64,000 bases of DNA, taken from positions 308,760,486 through 308,824,485 of the forward strand of contig CM077665.1 in assembly GCA_039707655.1 (NCBI GenBank). Direction: 5' to 3'. The stretch is from Elymus sibiricus. Its lineage: Eukaryota; Streptophyta; Magnoliopsida; Poales; Poaceae. The translations under genes and the position numbers were made by a program. The first letter of the stretch is position 1, and the number at the start of each line of letters is the position of its first letter. Under the pieces are notes generated by a model. The model saw only the letters and a list, made by a program, of their open reading frames with translations, was not told the origin of the DNA and made no database searches. Of this stretch, positions 45,641-57,384 are shown piece by piece.

Positions 45641-46312
45641 TTCACTATCCCCTCCCTCCCCCTCTCTATCCCTCACTTGCTTCTTCCCCATTACTACTAG
45701 CTACCTTTGTTATCTCTTCCTTTTCCTACCTCTCTTCTCTCCATTAATGCCCCCAACACCATCACCATAATTAATGCACCATTTGTCTCTTTTCCTCACT
45801 TTTCTCTCCTCCCTCCACATGTTAGAGTCATTTTCTTCGCCAACTAGCTAGATCTACCCATTTAATGAAGTGACATATCTACCTTCCCAACTAGATCTAT
45901 CCATTTAATGAAGTAAAGCCATCTTTGTTGTCCACTTTCAATCCGTAGGTGTCTCGCAACACCGACCTCATCACTGTCGTGCTCGATCTTCTCTCGAGAT
46001 AGGTGATTAAAAAATTGTGCTTTGCATGAATGGAAATATTTGTGTGTGTGCGATATGATGGAAATTGTGCGTGTGTGGCATGAGTTGTTGCCTATATGTG
46101 TATTTGCCGAATTGTGCATGACATGAGATGTGAATTGCCTATGTTTTGCCGAAATGTCGATTTATTTCCGTTTTGGCGAATTTCGGGCAAACTCTATATG
46201 TCCTATTTTTAGGGAAGGTCATGCGAAATTTTGTATGACTTTGATGCACATGCATGCATGCTTTCTTATAATCCTTGTGCTTATTATACAGTGTAGGCGA
46301 TCATGAAGGTCA

Positions 46313-47236
46313 GTGGAAAGATGGTTACGATCCGCGTTGCATGACATGTATGAAAATAACCAGAAGGAGATTTTATGTTCATGTCGAAGATGCAAAGGAG
46401 GAGACTGGCTCGACCCCTTTATGGTTGGCCGTTTGAAGGCGCGCCTGCTCATGACTAGTTTCATGGATGTCTATACTCGGTGGATAAGTGAAGATGATGA
46501 GGTGGAGGACGTCAACGGGGCAACCAATGACTACATGGGGCCAGACGAGGATATGACCGATAATGGCGGCGGAGAAGAGACCATACATGGCGATAGAGAA
46601 GAGGCCAGACATGGGGGCGGAGAATAGGCTAGACATGAAGGAGAAGACACGGGCACGCCGGAGCCTTCATCGCTACTGAGTTTAATCGTGCGGGACCCTC
46701 ATGTTTGAGACCTTCTTCGCAAGAAGACGACTAGTGACAGTGCTGCTTCTAGATAGGAGGCCAAGCTGGAGCAACTGGAGGTAGACTCGAAGACTTCATT
46801 GTATGATGGTTGCGGTTCGAGGTGACCCACTTGAGTTTCACGCTCGAACTTCTAAAGATGAAGGCTAAAAACAAATGGACTGACAGAAGCCTCAATGAGC
46901 ATCTCAAGTATCTAAAGAAGGTCTTCCCGCGGGGAACCTGTGTCCTACTAGTGTCGATGAGGCCAAGAAGATCATGTGCCCTCTTGATCTTCCACACATT
47001 AGATACCATGCATGCATCAACGATTGCATCATTTATCGGAACGAGCACACAGAAAAAACCAATTATCCGGTGTGCAATGCTTCTCGATACAGGAAGGCCA
47101 AAAAGAAATCTCCCTAGAAAGTTGTATGGTACTTACTGATCACTCCCCGTCTGCATCGTTATTTCGTAGATCCTAAGGAAGCAAAGCTCATGCGGTGGCA
47201 CACAGAGAGGGTGAAGCCCGACGATGGAGATGATTA
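46313..47236 (+). pseudogene. CACTA-2 transposase, N-terminal part, decayed
   Basis: The frame from 46313 has a Cys-motif and helix typical of the TNP2 N terminus (LCSCRRCKGGDWLDPF; SFMDVYTRWISEDDEVED). Stops at 46625 and beyond and several shifts follow. From about 46830 another frame gives LELLKMKAKNKWTDRSLNEHL. After a shift near 46940, the match becomes DEAKKIMCPLDLPHIRYHAC, YPVCNASRYRKAKKKSP, a stop, then TPRLHRYFVDPKEAKLMRWH. These are the conserved blocks of the Transposase_21 family. The gene stops at about 47236, before the catalytic core. Confidence 0.75.
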
Positions 47237-47244
47237 GTGTGAAG

Positions 47245-48765
47245 TGATGACCCACAAGTATAGGGGATCAATCGTAGTCCTTTCGATAAGTAAGAGTGTC
47301 GAACCCAACAAGGAGCGGAAGGAAATGACAAGCAGTTTTTAGCAAGGTAATTTCTGCAAGCACTGAAATTGTAGGTAACAGATAGTTTGATAGCAAGATA
47401 ATTGGTAGCAAGCAAGTAACGGTAATGGTAAACAAGGTGTAACAAGGTAGCCCAATCCTTTTGAGGCAAAGTACAGGCCAAAACAATCACTAGTAATAGG
47501 CAAAGTGTTCTTGAGGGTACACGGGAATTTTGTCTAGTCACTTTTATCATGTTGGTTTGATTCGTGTTCGCTACTTTGATAATTTGATATCTGGGTGGAC
47601 CGGTGCTTGGGTGTTGTTCTTACTTGAACAACCTCCCACTTATGATTAACCCCCTCGCAAGCATCCGCAACTACGAGAAAAGTATTAAGATAAAATCTAA
47701 CCATAGCATTAAACGTTTGGATCCAAATCAGCCCCTTACGAAGTAGCGCATAAACTAGGGTTTAAGCTTCTGTCACTCTAGCAACTCATCATCTAATAAC
47801 TACTCCACAATGCATCCTCTTAGGCCCATGAATGGTGAAGTGTCATGTAGTCGACGTTCACATGACACCACTAAGGGAATCACAACATACATATCATCAA
47901 AATATCGAACACATATCAAATTCACATGATTACTCGCAACATGACTTCTCCCGTGACCTCAAGAACAAAGGCAACTACTCAAAAATAATAATCATGCTCA
48001 AGATCAGAGGGGAATTGAATAGCATAATGGATCTAGACATATAATCTTCCACCAAATATACCATATAGTAATCAACTACGCAAGGTAATCAACACTACTA
48101 GTCACGCACAGGTACCAATCTGAGGTTCCGGTACAAAGATTGAACACAAGAGATGAACTAGGGTTTGAGAGGAGATGGTGCTGTTGAAGATGTTGATGAA
48201 GATTGGCCTCCCAAAGATGAGAGGGGTGTTGGTGATGACGATAGCTTCGATTTCCCCCTCCGGGAGGGAAGTTCCCCCTGCAGAATCGCTCCGCCGGAGG
48301 GCAAAATTGCTCCTGCCCAAGTTCCGCCTCGAGGTGGCGGCGCTTCATCCTGAAAGTCCTCCTCTGATTTTTTTTCTAGGTCAAGAGTGACCATATACCA
48401 GAAGATGGGCACCAGAGGTGGGCCGAGGTGGCCACAACCCATCAGGGCGCGTCCAGGGGGGCCTGGCGCGCCCTGGTGGGTTGTGCCCATCTGGAAGGCC
48501 CCCTCCGGTAGTTTTCTGCTCCAGTATTTTTTATTAGATGCAAAAATAATCTCCATAAAATTTCAGCTTCATTGGAGTTGTGCAGAATAGGTATCTCTGA
48601 CGTGCTTTTCTTGGGTCCAGAATTCTAGCTGCCGGTATTCTCCTTCTTTGTATAAACCTTGCATATTATGAGAGAAAAGGCATTAGAATCACTCCCCAAA
48701 GCATTACTATTCAACAAAACAAAGTAAATAACAGTAGGAAATCATGATGCAAAATGGACGTATCA
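47245..48765 (-). repeat. A 3' LTR (1521 bp)
   Basis: In minus sense TGATACGTCCATTTTGC to GGGTCATCA. The inverted repeat lies at 48432-48486 and a TATA-like GGTATATGG at about 48386-48395. The adjoining polypurine tract is AAGCTTGGAGGAG. Confidence 0.9.
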
Positions 48766-50340
48766 ACTCCTCCAAGCTTAGACCTTGCTTGTCCTCAAGC
48801 GAAAGCCGATAATGAAAAGCATGTCCACATGGTTTGAGAGAGAGGTGTCGATAAAAACAAAATACGGACATAGAAGCATCATGCTTATTATCATAACAGT
48901 AATAAACTCTATCATAAAACTTATTTCAATACATCCTTATCATATAACTTCTCATGAGCAACTAACAATTCATCACAACATATAAGTATAAAGCATAAAC
49001 CTTATTGGGAACCAACAAACTATGTTCTCAGTCAACTTTACAACTACAATTCATCATATTTTTAGGAAGGGTCTCATGTCGGAGCCTTTTGGCAAGTCCA
49101 CATACTCAACCATCATTTAGTCTTCTATGATTGCTAACACTCACGGCATACCCATGAACAAAAAGTTTCAACCGGACACATAAGAAGATAGGGGCTTATA
49201 GTTTTGCCTCCCAACTTACTCACCTCAAGGGTGATGTCAACAATAATAACTCATGCCACCCATATCCAACTGGATATATGTGCCTAGATATTTCCTCGCC
49301 ACATGATGCTTGCAAAAGAGAAAAACTAAAAAGGAATGGGGAAGAATACTTTGACTCTTTGCATAAAAGTAAATACACGAAAGTAAAAGATAGGCCCTTC
49401 GCAGAGGGAAGCAGAGGTTGTCATGCGCTTATTGGTTTGTATGCCCAATCCCTTAATGTAAAAGAACGTCACGCTATATTGCCCCCTATGATAGCAACCT
49501 TTATTATGCAGTCCGTCGCTTTTATTACTTTGCCATCATAAGTTCGTATAGCGCTCAATTTTCTCTTACACTAATTGATCAAAACACTTTTAGAAGCAAT
49601 TTTTATTGCCTTATTGCACCGATGACAACTTACTTGAAGGATCTTTCTCGATCCATAGGTAGATATAGTGGACACTCAAAGAAAGAATTTGGTTTTGGGG
49701 TTTTGGATGCACAAGTAGTATCTCTACTTAGTGCGGAATTTTGGCTAGCAAAGATATTGAGCAAGCACCACATGTTAAAGGATCTATGACAATATAGCTT
49801 CTACGTGGATATGAACAAACATAAATCATTACATTGTCTTCCTTGTCCGACGTCAACAATTTTGACATATAATAATTAATGGGGGCTCACAATCATAAAA
49901 GATGTCCAAGATAGTGTATTTGCATGTGAATCTTCTCTTCCCTTATTAATTCTTTCATGAATTGCATCATTGACCAATGATATGTTTGTCAATCTCTAAT
50001 AAATTTTACTACTTATACTTTTCCTTATGTGATGTCATTACTCACCATAAGATTAGCATATGATTCTTTTCATTTATTTCTCTTTCCTTTTATTTTGATT
50101 GCAACAAGAAAGTAGAGAGACAAAAACTCAAACTAAACTTTATTATATAGCTCTCACACGATTACATAGATAGATAGGCCACGAAAATAGATCATGCTAA
50201 ACTTTTATTCAACTAAAGCAAAGGGAAACTAAAGATCGAACTAAAATAGGCAAAGGTGAATAAAAGTGGTGGTGATACGATATCGGGGCACCTCCCCCAA
50301 GCTTGGCTCAAGCCAAGGGGGAGTGCCCATACCCGTGTGC
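48766..50340 (-). other. A 3' noncoding region with conserved hairpins
   Basis: No coding frame. Seen: GGCCCTTCGCAGAGGGAAG (49393-49411) and a hairpin at 49709-49734, both shared with S1. Right after the extra ORF stop, a strong 45-base hairpin (50285-50329) encloses AAGCTTGGGGGAG, with GGGCAC..GTGCCC outer arms. Confidence 0.65.
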
Positions 50341-50754
50341 TCAAGTCTCCTTTGGTGGTGGTGATGAAGAAGGTGATGGTGATGTGGAAGCCTTCTTCTT
50401 CAACTTATATTTAAGCATAAAGTTTTCCTCCCTTAGGTCACCATTCTCCAACTCAAGCTTTAATATCCTTTTGCATAAGGCCTCCTTGCTCTCCTGCAGA
50501 AAACGAGATGGGATAAATTGGACCTTAGGTTTGTATCTTCTTGGGAGGCTTGACTTCTTAAACTCCACATGCATGTATCCGGGTTGAGGCAATGGATCAT
50601 CCTCCTCCTCATACCTGTCATCTTTTGTTTCTTGCATGGTGGCATCTTCTTCCTCCTCCGAGGTCCATAGATAGGGGTAAATTTCCCTAAAGATCTTTGG
50701 GTCTGAAACATAGGGATCAACATGGCTCTCCCCATCTGAATCTTGAGGCGACAT
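50341..50754 (-). CDS. A extra 3' ORF, acidic then coiled-coil, 137 aa
   Basis: Minus sense ATG 50754 (MSPQDSDGESHVD) to TGA 50341. The N half is acidic with a Trp/Tyr core (YPYLWTSEEEEDATMQ), the middle is basic (RRYKPKVQFIPSRFL), and the C half is a Leu/Glu/Lys helix (ILKLELENGDLREENFMLKYKL) ending in a Ser/Pro/Lys tail. The helix looks like a short coiled coil. It lies 313 bp after pol with its own TATA box, so it is a separate gene within the retroelement. I know similar ORFs from related Triticeae elements but no function. The frame is intact, unlike gag and pol. Confidence 0.65.
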   Translation of the reverse strand: MSPQDSDGESHVDPYVSDPKIFREIYPYLWTSEEEEDATMQETKDDRYEEEDDPLPQPGYMHVEFKKSSLPRRYKPKVQFIPSRFLQESKEALCKRILKLELENGDLREENFMLKYKLKKKASTSPSPSSSPPPKET

Positions 50755-50834
50755 ATTTTCAGATTTGTCAGGGAAACAGCACGAAACATGAATAGGGGAT
50801 TTTTCTATGATGCGGTCATCAAAACAGTCGGGGG

Positions 50835-50964
50835 TATATATAGAGAATTTTTATTCTTGGGAAACAAGTATATGGAAGGAAAACGGAGTCGGGAAGGCAT
50901 CCGAGGTGGGTACAACGCACCAGGGAACGCCCAGGGGTGCCTGGCGTGCCCTGGTGTATCGTGC
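50835..50964 (-). promoter_or_regulatory. Internal promoter of element A ahead of the extra ORF
   Basis: In minus sense an inverted repeat of LTR type (50964-50910: GATACACCAGGGCACGCC ... GCGTTCCCTGGTGCGTTG) is followed by CTCTATATATACCC (TATA box, 50835-50842). The ATG at 50754 lies about 80 bp further on. The layout copies that of the LTR promoters. Confidence 0.6.
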
Positions 50965-51066
50965 TCACCTCGATCACCTTCCGATTTATTTATTTTATTC
51001 CCAAAATTTCAAAATATTCCAAAACTGACAAAAAATATTTTTGCAGATTTTTTGGAGTCCGTTTAC

Positions 51067-54000
51067 TTACTGTATCACGTACCTCCTATTTTTAAGAATT
51101 CTGGAGTGTTCCAGAAGGTTTCTTTTATGTGTTCCTCCGGTGTCATGGTTTGGATAACATTGCGTACCTGAGATATAATGCTTAATTCTTTGGCCATTGA
51201 CCACCTTCGGGTTAGTACCTTCGGCGTTATTAATCTTGATAGCTCCAGAACGATAAACTTCTTCGATAATATATGGTCCTTCCCATTTGGAGAGAAGCTT
51301 TCCTACAAAAAATCTTAAACGAGAGTTGCACAAAAGAACATAGTCTCCTATTTTGAATTCCCGCTTTTGGATTCTTTTGTCATGCCATCTCTTTACTTTT
51401 TATTTAAATAGCCTAGCATTTTCATACGCTTGGGTTCTCCATTCATCAAGTGAGCTAATATCAAATAGCCTCTTCTCACCGGCAAGTTTAAAATCATAGT
51501 TAAGTTCCTTAATTGCCCAAAATACCTTGTGTTCTAATTCTAGAGGCAAATGACAAGCTTTCCCATATACCATTTTATACGGAGACATACCCATAGGATT
51601 TTTATAAGCTGTTCTATAGGCCCAGAGTGCATCATCTAATTTCTTAGACCAATTCTTACGAGACCTATTGAAAGTTTTTTGTAATATTAATTTTATTTCT
51701 CTATTGCTAAGTTCGACTTGACCACTAGATTGAGGATGATAGGGTGATGCAATTCTATGGTTAACATCATATTTAGCAAGCATCTTACGGAAAACACCAT
51801 GAATAAAGTGTGAACCACCATCAGTCATTAAATATCTAGGGACTCCGAACCTCGGGAAGATAACCTCTTTAAGCATTTTAATGGAGGTGTGGTGATCAGC
51901 ACTACTGGTTGGAATAGCTTCTACCCACTTAGTGACATAATCAACAGCAACCAAAATATGAGTGTACCCGTTGGAGGAAGGAAAAGGTCCCATATAATCA
52001 AAACCCCATACGTCAAATGGTTCAACAACAAGTGAATAATTCATAGGCATTTCCTGACGCTTACCGATATTGCCAATTCGTTGACATTCATCACAAGACA
52101 AGACAAACTTACGGGCATCTTTGAAGAGAGTAGGCCAATAAAAACCAGATTGCAATACCTTGTGAGCAGTTCTATCTCCCGCATGATGTCCTCCATAAGC
52201 TTCGGAATGACATTTCCGTAAGATTTGTTCTTGTTCATGCTCAGGTACACAACGTCTAACAATACCATCTACTCCTTTATAAATATGTGGGTCATCCCAA
52301 AAATAATGTCTTAAATCATAGAAGATTTTTTTCTTTTGTTGGTATGTGAAGCTAGGTGGTATATATTTAGCGACAATGTAGTTAGCATAATCAACATACC
52401 AGGGTGTGTTTTGTGAAACACTTATTGCAGCTAACTGTTCGTCAGGGAAACTATCATCAATAGGTAGTGGGTCATCAAGAATATTTTCTAACCTAGATAA
52501 GTTATCAGCTACGGGGTTCTCAGCTCCCTTCCTATCAACGATATGCAATTCAAATTCTTGAAGCAAGAGAACCCACCTAATGAGTCTAGGTTTAGCATCT
52601 TTCTTTTCCATAAGGTATTTTATAGAAGCATGATCGGTGTGGACAATTACTTTGGAGTCAACAATATAGGATCTAAATTTATCACAGGCAAACACAACTG
52701 CTAAAAATTCTTTTTCAGTAGTGGCATAATTTCGTTGAGCGCTGTCTAGAGTTTTACTAGCATAATGGATAACGTTCAATTTCTTATCTACTCTTTGTCC
52801 TAGAACATCACCAACACCATAATCACTAGCGTCACACATATTTTCAAAAGGCAAGTTCCAATCAGGTGGTTGAACGATAGGTGCAGAGGTTAAGGCTTTC
52901 TTGAGTGTTTCAAAGGCTTCCACACAATCATCATCAAAAACAAAAGGAATGTCCTTTTGCAAAAGATTAGTAAGAGGCCTAGAAATTTTAGAGAAGTCTT
53001 TAATGAACCTCCTATAAAAACCAGCATGACCAAGGAAACTGCGAATACCTTTAATATCTTTAGGACATGGCATTTTCTCAATTGCATCAACTTTAGCTTT
53101 ATCCACCTCAATACCTCGTTCGGATATTTTGTGCCCCAAGACAATACCTTCATTAACCATAAAGTGGCACTTCTCCCAATTCAAGACGAGATTAGTTTGT
53201 TCACATCTCTACAAAACTCGATCAAGGTTGCTTAAGCAATCATCAAAAGAAGTTCCGTAAACGGAAAAATCATCCATGAAAACCTCCACAATCTTTTCAC
53301 AAAAATTAGAGAATATAGCAGTCATACATCTTTGAAAGGTAGCAGGTGCATTGCATAAACCAAAAGGCATACGTCTATAAGCATAGGTTCCAAAAGGGCA
53401 AGTAAAGGTGGTTTTCTCTTGATCGGATTGTGACACAGGTATTTGAGAGAAACCAGAATATCCATCTAAGAAACAAAAGTGTGTGTGCTTAGATAATCTT
53501 TCTAGCATTTGATCAATGAAAGGCAAGGGGTAATGATCCTTCCTAGTAGCTTTATTTAATTTTCTAAAATCAATTACCATCCTATAGCCAGTGACAATTC
53601 TTTGTGGAATAAGTACATTCTGATCATTAGGAACAACGGTAATGCCTCCTTTCTTAGGAACACAATGAACGGGACTTATCCTTCTACTATCAGCTATGGG
53701 ATAGATTATACCTGCTTCTAGAAGCTTTAATATTTCAGCTCTTACCACTTCTTTCATCTTAGGGTTCAATCGCCATTGGTGATCAACAACGGGTTTAGCA
53801 TCAGGTTCCATATTAATCTTGTGCTGACATAGAGTGGGACTAATGCCCTTAAGATCATCAAGAGTATATCCAATAGCAGCCCGGTGCTTCCTTAGAACTT
53901 TCAATAATCTCTCTTCTTCATGTTCTGAAAGGTTAGCACTAATAATAACAGGATATATCTTTTTCTCATCAAGATAAGCATACTTCAATGTGTCAAGCAA

Positions 54001-54342
54001 TTGTTTCAATTCAAACACAGGATCACCTTTAGGTGGAGGAGGTCCTCCAAGGGTTTCAATAGGCAAATTGTGTTTCGGGAGAGGTTGTTGTTCAAAGAAG
54101 ATTTTATCTATCTCATTTCTTTCACGAGAGTGCATATCATTTTCATAGTCAAGAAAATATTGTTCTAATGGATTAGTGGGAGGCACGGCAATAGAAGCAA
54201 GACCAATTATTTCATCTTTACTATGTAACACATTACCAAAACTGACACCGACAGATTGTTTTTCACAATCTATCTTAGCATTGACGGTGCTCAAGAAAGG
54301 TCTACCACATAATGGGACAAAAGTCATCTTGTGGGGAACCAA
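51067..54342 (-). pseudogene. A pol: RT, RNase H and integrase, broken
   Basis: One minus-sense frame with stops at TAG 53211-53209 and TAA 51402-51400, entered from the protease frame by a shift near 54310-54340. Domains in order: end of protease (CGRPFLSTVNAKIDC), RT (FRKLNKATRKDHYPLPF; GLCNAPATFQR; VFMDDFSVYG), RNase H ([27 protein letters not shown]), integrase zinc region ([20 protein letters not shown] to CDECQ) and catalytic core ([31 protein letters not shown]). The FMDDF motif and lack of a chromodomain fit the Athila lineage. It would copy element RNA to DNA and insert it in the nucleus. Catalytic residues seem kept; only stops and the shift disable it. Confidence 0.93.
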
Positions 54343-54841
54343 GGACTAGAAAATCAGTAGGGTATTTCACCTTCCCACACAAGACTTCAACATCTCTAAC
54401 AATCCCAAGTGGTGTGATAGTGTCTCTATTAGCAAGTTCAATAGTAACATCAATGTCTTCCATTTCAGCAGGTGTTATTTCATCCATAATTTCTTGGTAT
54501 AGAGTAAAAGGGATAGCACTCACAATAGCACCCAAATCACATAAACCATGATAGCAATGATCTCCTATTATGACTAAGACAACAAGCATGCCTTCTATGG
54601 GTCTATGTTTATCTTTTTCATCGGGTTTAGCAATTTTAGCAGCTTCATCACAGAAGTAGATAACATGCCCATCAATATTTTCTACCAAGAGATCTTTAAC
54701 CATAGCAACACTAGGTTCTACTTTGATTTGTTTAGGGGGCTTAGGTGCTCTTATATTACTCTTACGAACCACAGTTGATACCTTAGCATGTTCTTTTATC
54801 CTAACAGGGAAAGGTGGTTTTTCAATATAAGTGGTAGGCAC
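54302..54841 (-). pseudogene. A gag C-terminal and protease region
   Basis: Minus-sense ORF of 179 codons. It has a Lys/Pro-rich linker (KSNIRAPKPPKQIKVEPS), then a retropepsin-like part (GLCDLGAIVSAIPFTLYQEIM; ELANRDTITPLGIVRDVEVL; YPTDFLVLG). The Asp-Leu-Gly-Ala is kept, but Ile replaces the usual Ser. The frame ends at FCPIMW where a one-base change throws it off; the match resumes in the next frame as CGRPFLS. Upstream it is out of frame with gag. Confidence 0.75.
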
Positions 54842-55019
54842 AACTGGATCAACATTATAAAAGATAGTTTGTTCCTTAGTTATGACCGGTTCTGTAATAG
54901 GGGGATGATATTTAATAGGGGGATGATATTTAAACCACTTCTCCTTAAGGAGATCAACGTGAGTAGCAAATGCTTCGCAAAAAGAGGCTACTATCTTAGA
55001 GTCAAGTCCATATTTAGTG

Positions 55020-55754
55020 CTAAACTTGTGAAAAAGTATCGGTATTCATAAAAGATTTAACACAATCAAATTCAAGCTTTATACCTGAATCATTACCTTC
55101 GTCGAGTTCCCAATCTTCAGAGTTGCATTTAATTCTTTCTAAGAGTTCCCACTTGAATTCAATAGTCTTCTTCATATAAGAACCAGCACAAGAAGTATCG
55201 AGCATGGATTGATCATTATGAGAAAGTCGAGCATAAAAATTCTGAATGATAACTTCTCTCGGAATGTCATGATTGGGGTATGAATATAACATTGACTTAA
55301 GCCTCCCCCAAGCTAGAGCGATACTTTATCCTTCACGAGGCCAAAAATTGTATATATAATTCCGATCACGATGAACTAGATGCATGGGATAAAACTTTTG
55401 GTGGAATTCCAATTGCAAACGATTCCAATTCCATGATCCAAGATCATCACATAGCCTATACCATGTCAATGCTTGTCCCTCCAAAGATAAAGGGAAAACC
55501 TTCTTCTTAACTTCATCTTCGGGTAAACTTGCAAGCTTAAATAATCCACATATTTCATTCACGTATAAGAGGTGCATATCAGGATGTTCAGTTCCATCTC
55601 CTGCATACGGTTTAGCAAGCAGTTGTTCTACCATACCCAAAGGAATTTCATAGCTAACATTTTCAGTAGGTGCTGTAGGTTGAGGAGCAATTAATTGTGG
55701 TTCCGGTCGAGGTGAAGATACCCCGAACAAACCCCTCAAAGGATTGTTTTCCAT
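55020..55754 (-). pseudogene. A gag, broken
   Basis: Minus sense MENNPLRGLFGVSSP at 55754, with a stop at 55328-55326 (just before SIALAWGRLKSMLYSYP) and the same frame to 55020, where a shift follows (DTFSQV then stop). LPEDEVKKKVFPLSLEGQALTWY and LEFHQKFYPMH belong to the Gypsy/Athila Gag core. An 18-bp tandem duplication in the following linker (54897-54932) doubles IKYHPP. Confidence 0.8.
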
Positions 55755-55831
55755 AGTAGCAAGTAGCAATAAATTTTAGCACGTAGTATAAGTTTTTCCT
55801 TACCGGTTTCCACTTACCAAGAGCGCTTCAC

Positions 55832-55849
55832 TCCCCGGAAACGGTGCCA
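55832..55849 (-). promoter_or_regulatory. A primer-binding site for tRNA-Asp
   Basis: Minus sense TGGCACCGTTTCCGGGGA, two changes from the tRNA-Asp complement, 11 bases past the LTR. Confidence 0.85.
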
Positions 55850-55860
55850 GAAAAGAGTCT

Positions 55861-57384
55861 TGATGACCCACAAGTATAGGGGATCAATCGTAGTCCTTTC
55901 GATAGGTAAGAGTGTCGAACCCAACGAGGAGCAGAAGGAAATGACAAGCGGTTTTCAGCAAGGTAATTTCTGCAAGCACTGAAATTGTAGGTAACAGATA
56001 GTTTGATAGCAAGATAATTGATAGCAAGCAAGTAACGGTAATGGTAAACAAGGTGCAGCAAGGTAGCACAATCCTTTTGAGGCAAAGGATAGGCCATAAC
56101 AATCACTAGTAATAGGCAAAGTGCTCTTGAGGGTACACGGGAATTTCGTCTAGTCACTTTTATCATGTTGGTTTCATTCGTGTTCGCTACTTTGATAATT
56201 TGATATGTGGGTGAACCGGTGCTTGGGTGTTGTTATTACTTGAACAACCTCCCACTTATGATTAACCCCATCGCAAGCATCCGCAACTACGAGAAAAGTA
56301 TTAAGATAAAATATAACCATAGCATTAAACGTTTGGATCCAAATCAGCCCCTTACGAAGTAGCGCATAAACTAGGGTTTAAGCTTCTGTCACTCTAGCAA
56401 CCCATCATCTAATAACTACTCCACAATGCATCCCCTTAGGCCCATGAATGGTGAAGTATCATGTAGTCGACGTTCACATGACACCACTAAGGCAATCACA
56501 ACATACATATCATCAAAATATTGAACACATATCAAATTCACATGATTACTCGCAACATGACTTCTCCCGTGACCTCAAGAACAAAGGTAAATACTCACAA
56601 ATAATAATCATGCTCAAGATCAGAGGAGTAATGAATAGCATAATGGATCTAAACATATAATCTTCCACCAAATAAACCATATAGTAATCAACTACACAAG
56701 GTAATCAACACTACTAGTCACCCACAGGTACCAATCTGAGGTTCCGGTACAAAGATTGAACACAAGAGATGAACTAGGGTTTGAGAGGAGATGGTGTTGT
56801 TGCAGATGTTGATGAAGATTGGCCTCCCGAAGATGAGAGGGGTGTTGGTGATGATGATAGCTTCGATTTCCCCCTCCGGGGGGGGGGGGAGTTCCCCCGG
56901 CGGAATCGCTCCGCCGGAGGGCAAAAGTGCTCCTGCCCAAGTTCTGCCTCGAGACGGCGGCGCTTCATCCCGAAAGTCCTCCTCTGATTTTTTTCTAGGT
57001 CAAGAGTGACCATATACCAGAAGATGGGCACCGGAGGTGGGCCGAGGTGGCCACAACCCATCAGGGCGCGCCCAGGGGGGCCTGGCGCGCCCTGGTGGGT
57101 TGTGCCCACCTGGCAGGCCCCCTCCGGTAGTTTTCTGCCCCAGTATTTTATATTAAATGCAAAAATAATCTTCGTAAAATTTCAGCTTCATTGGAGTTGT
57201 GCAGAATAGGTATCTCTGACGTGCTTTTCTTGGGTCCAGAATTCCAGCTGCCGGTATTCTCCCTCTTTGTGTAAACCTTGCATATTATGATAGAAAAGGC
57301 ATTAGAATCACTCTCCAAAGCATTATTATTCAACAAATCAAAGTAAATAACAGTAGGAAATCGTGATGGAAAATGGACGTATCA
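55861..57384 (-). repeat. A 5' LTR (1524 bp)
   Basis: Pairs with 47245-48765. The inverted repeat is at 57051-57104, with the TATA-like GGTATATGG at about 57010-57019, some 35 bp downstream in minus sense. A ten-G run at about 56880 sets it apart from its partner. Confidence 0.9.

Larger units (their letters stand above)
47245..57384 (-). mobile_element. A: Athila-lineage LTR-Gypsy element with full gag-pol gene set, decayed
   Basis: LTRs 47245-48765 and 55861-57384, TG..CA ends, target duplication TGAAG at 47240-47244 and 57385-57389. In minus sense: 5' LTR, tRNA-Asp-type primer site, gag 55754-55020, protease and pol 54841-51067, an internal promoter, an extra ORF 50754-50341 and a 3' noncoding part to 48766. 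It is the only element in the window with Athila-type RT and integrase. The two LTRs look very alike (1521 and 1524 bp), so it is likely among the younger insertions. Confidence 0.92.
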
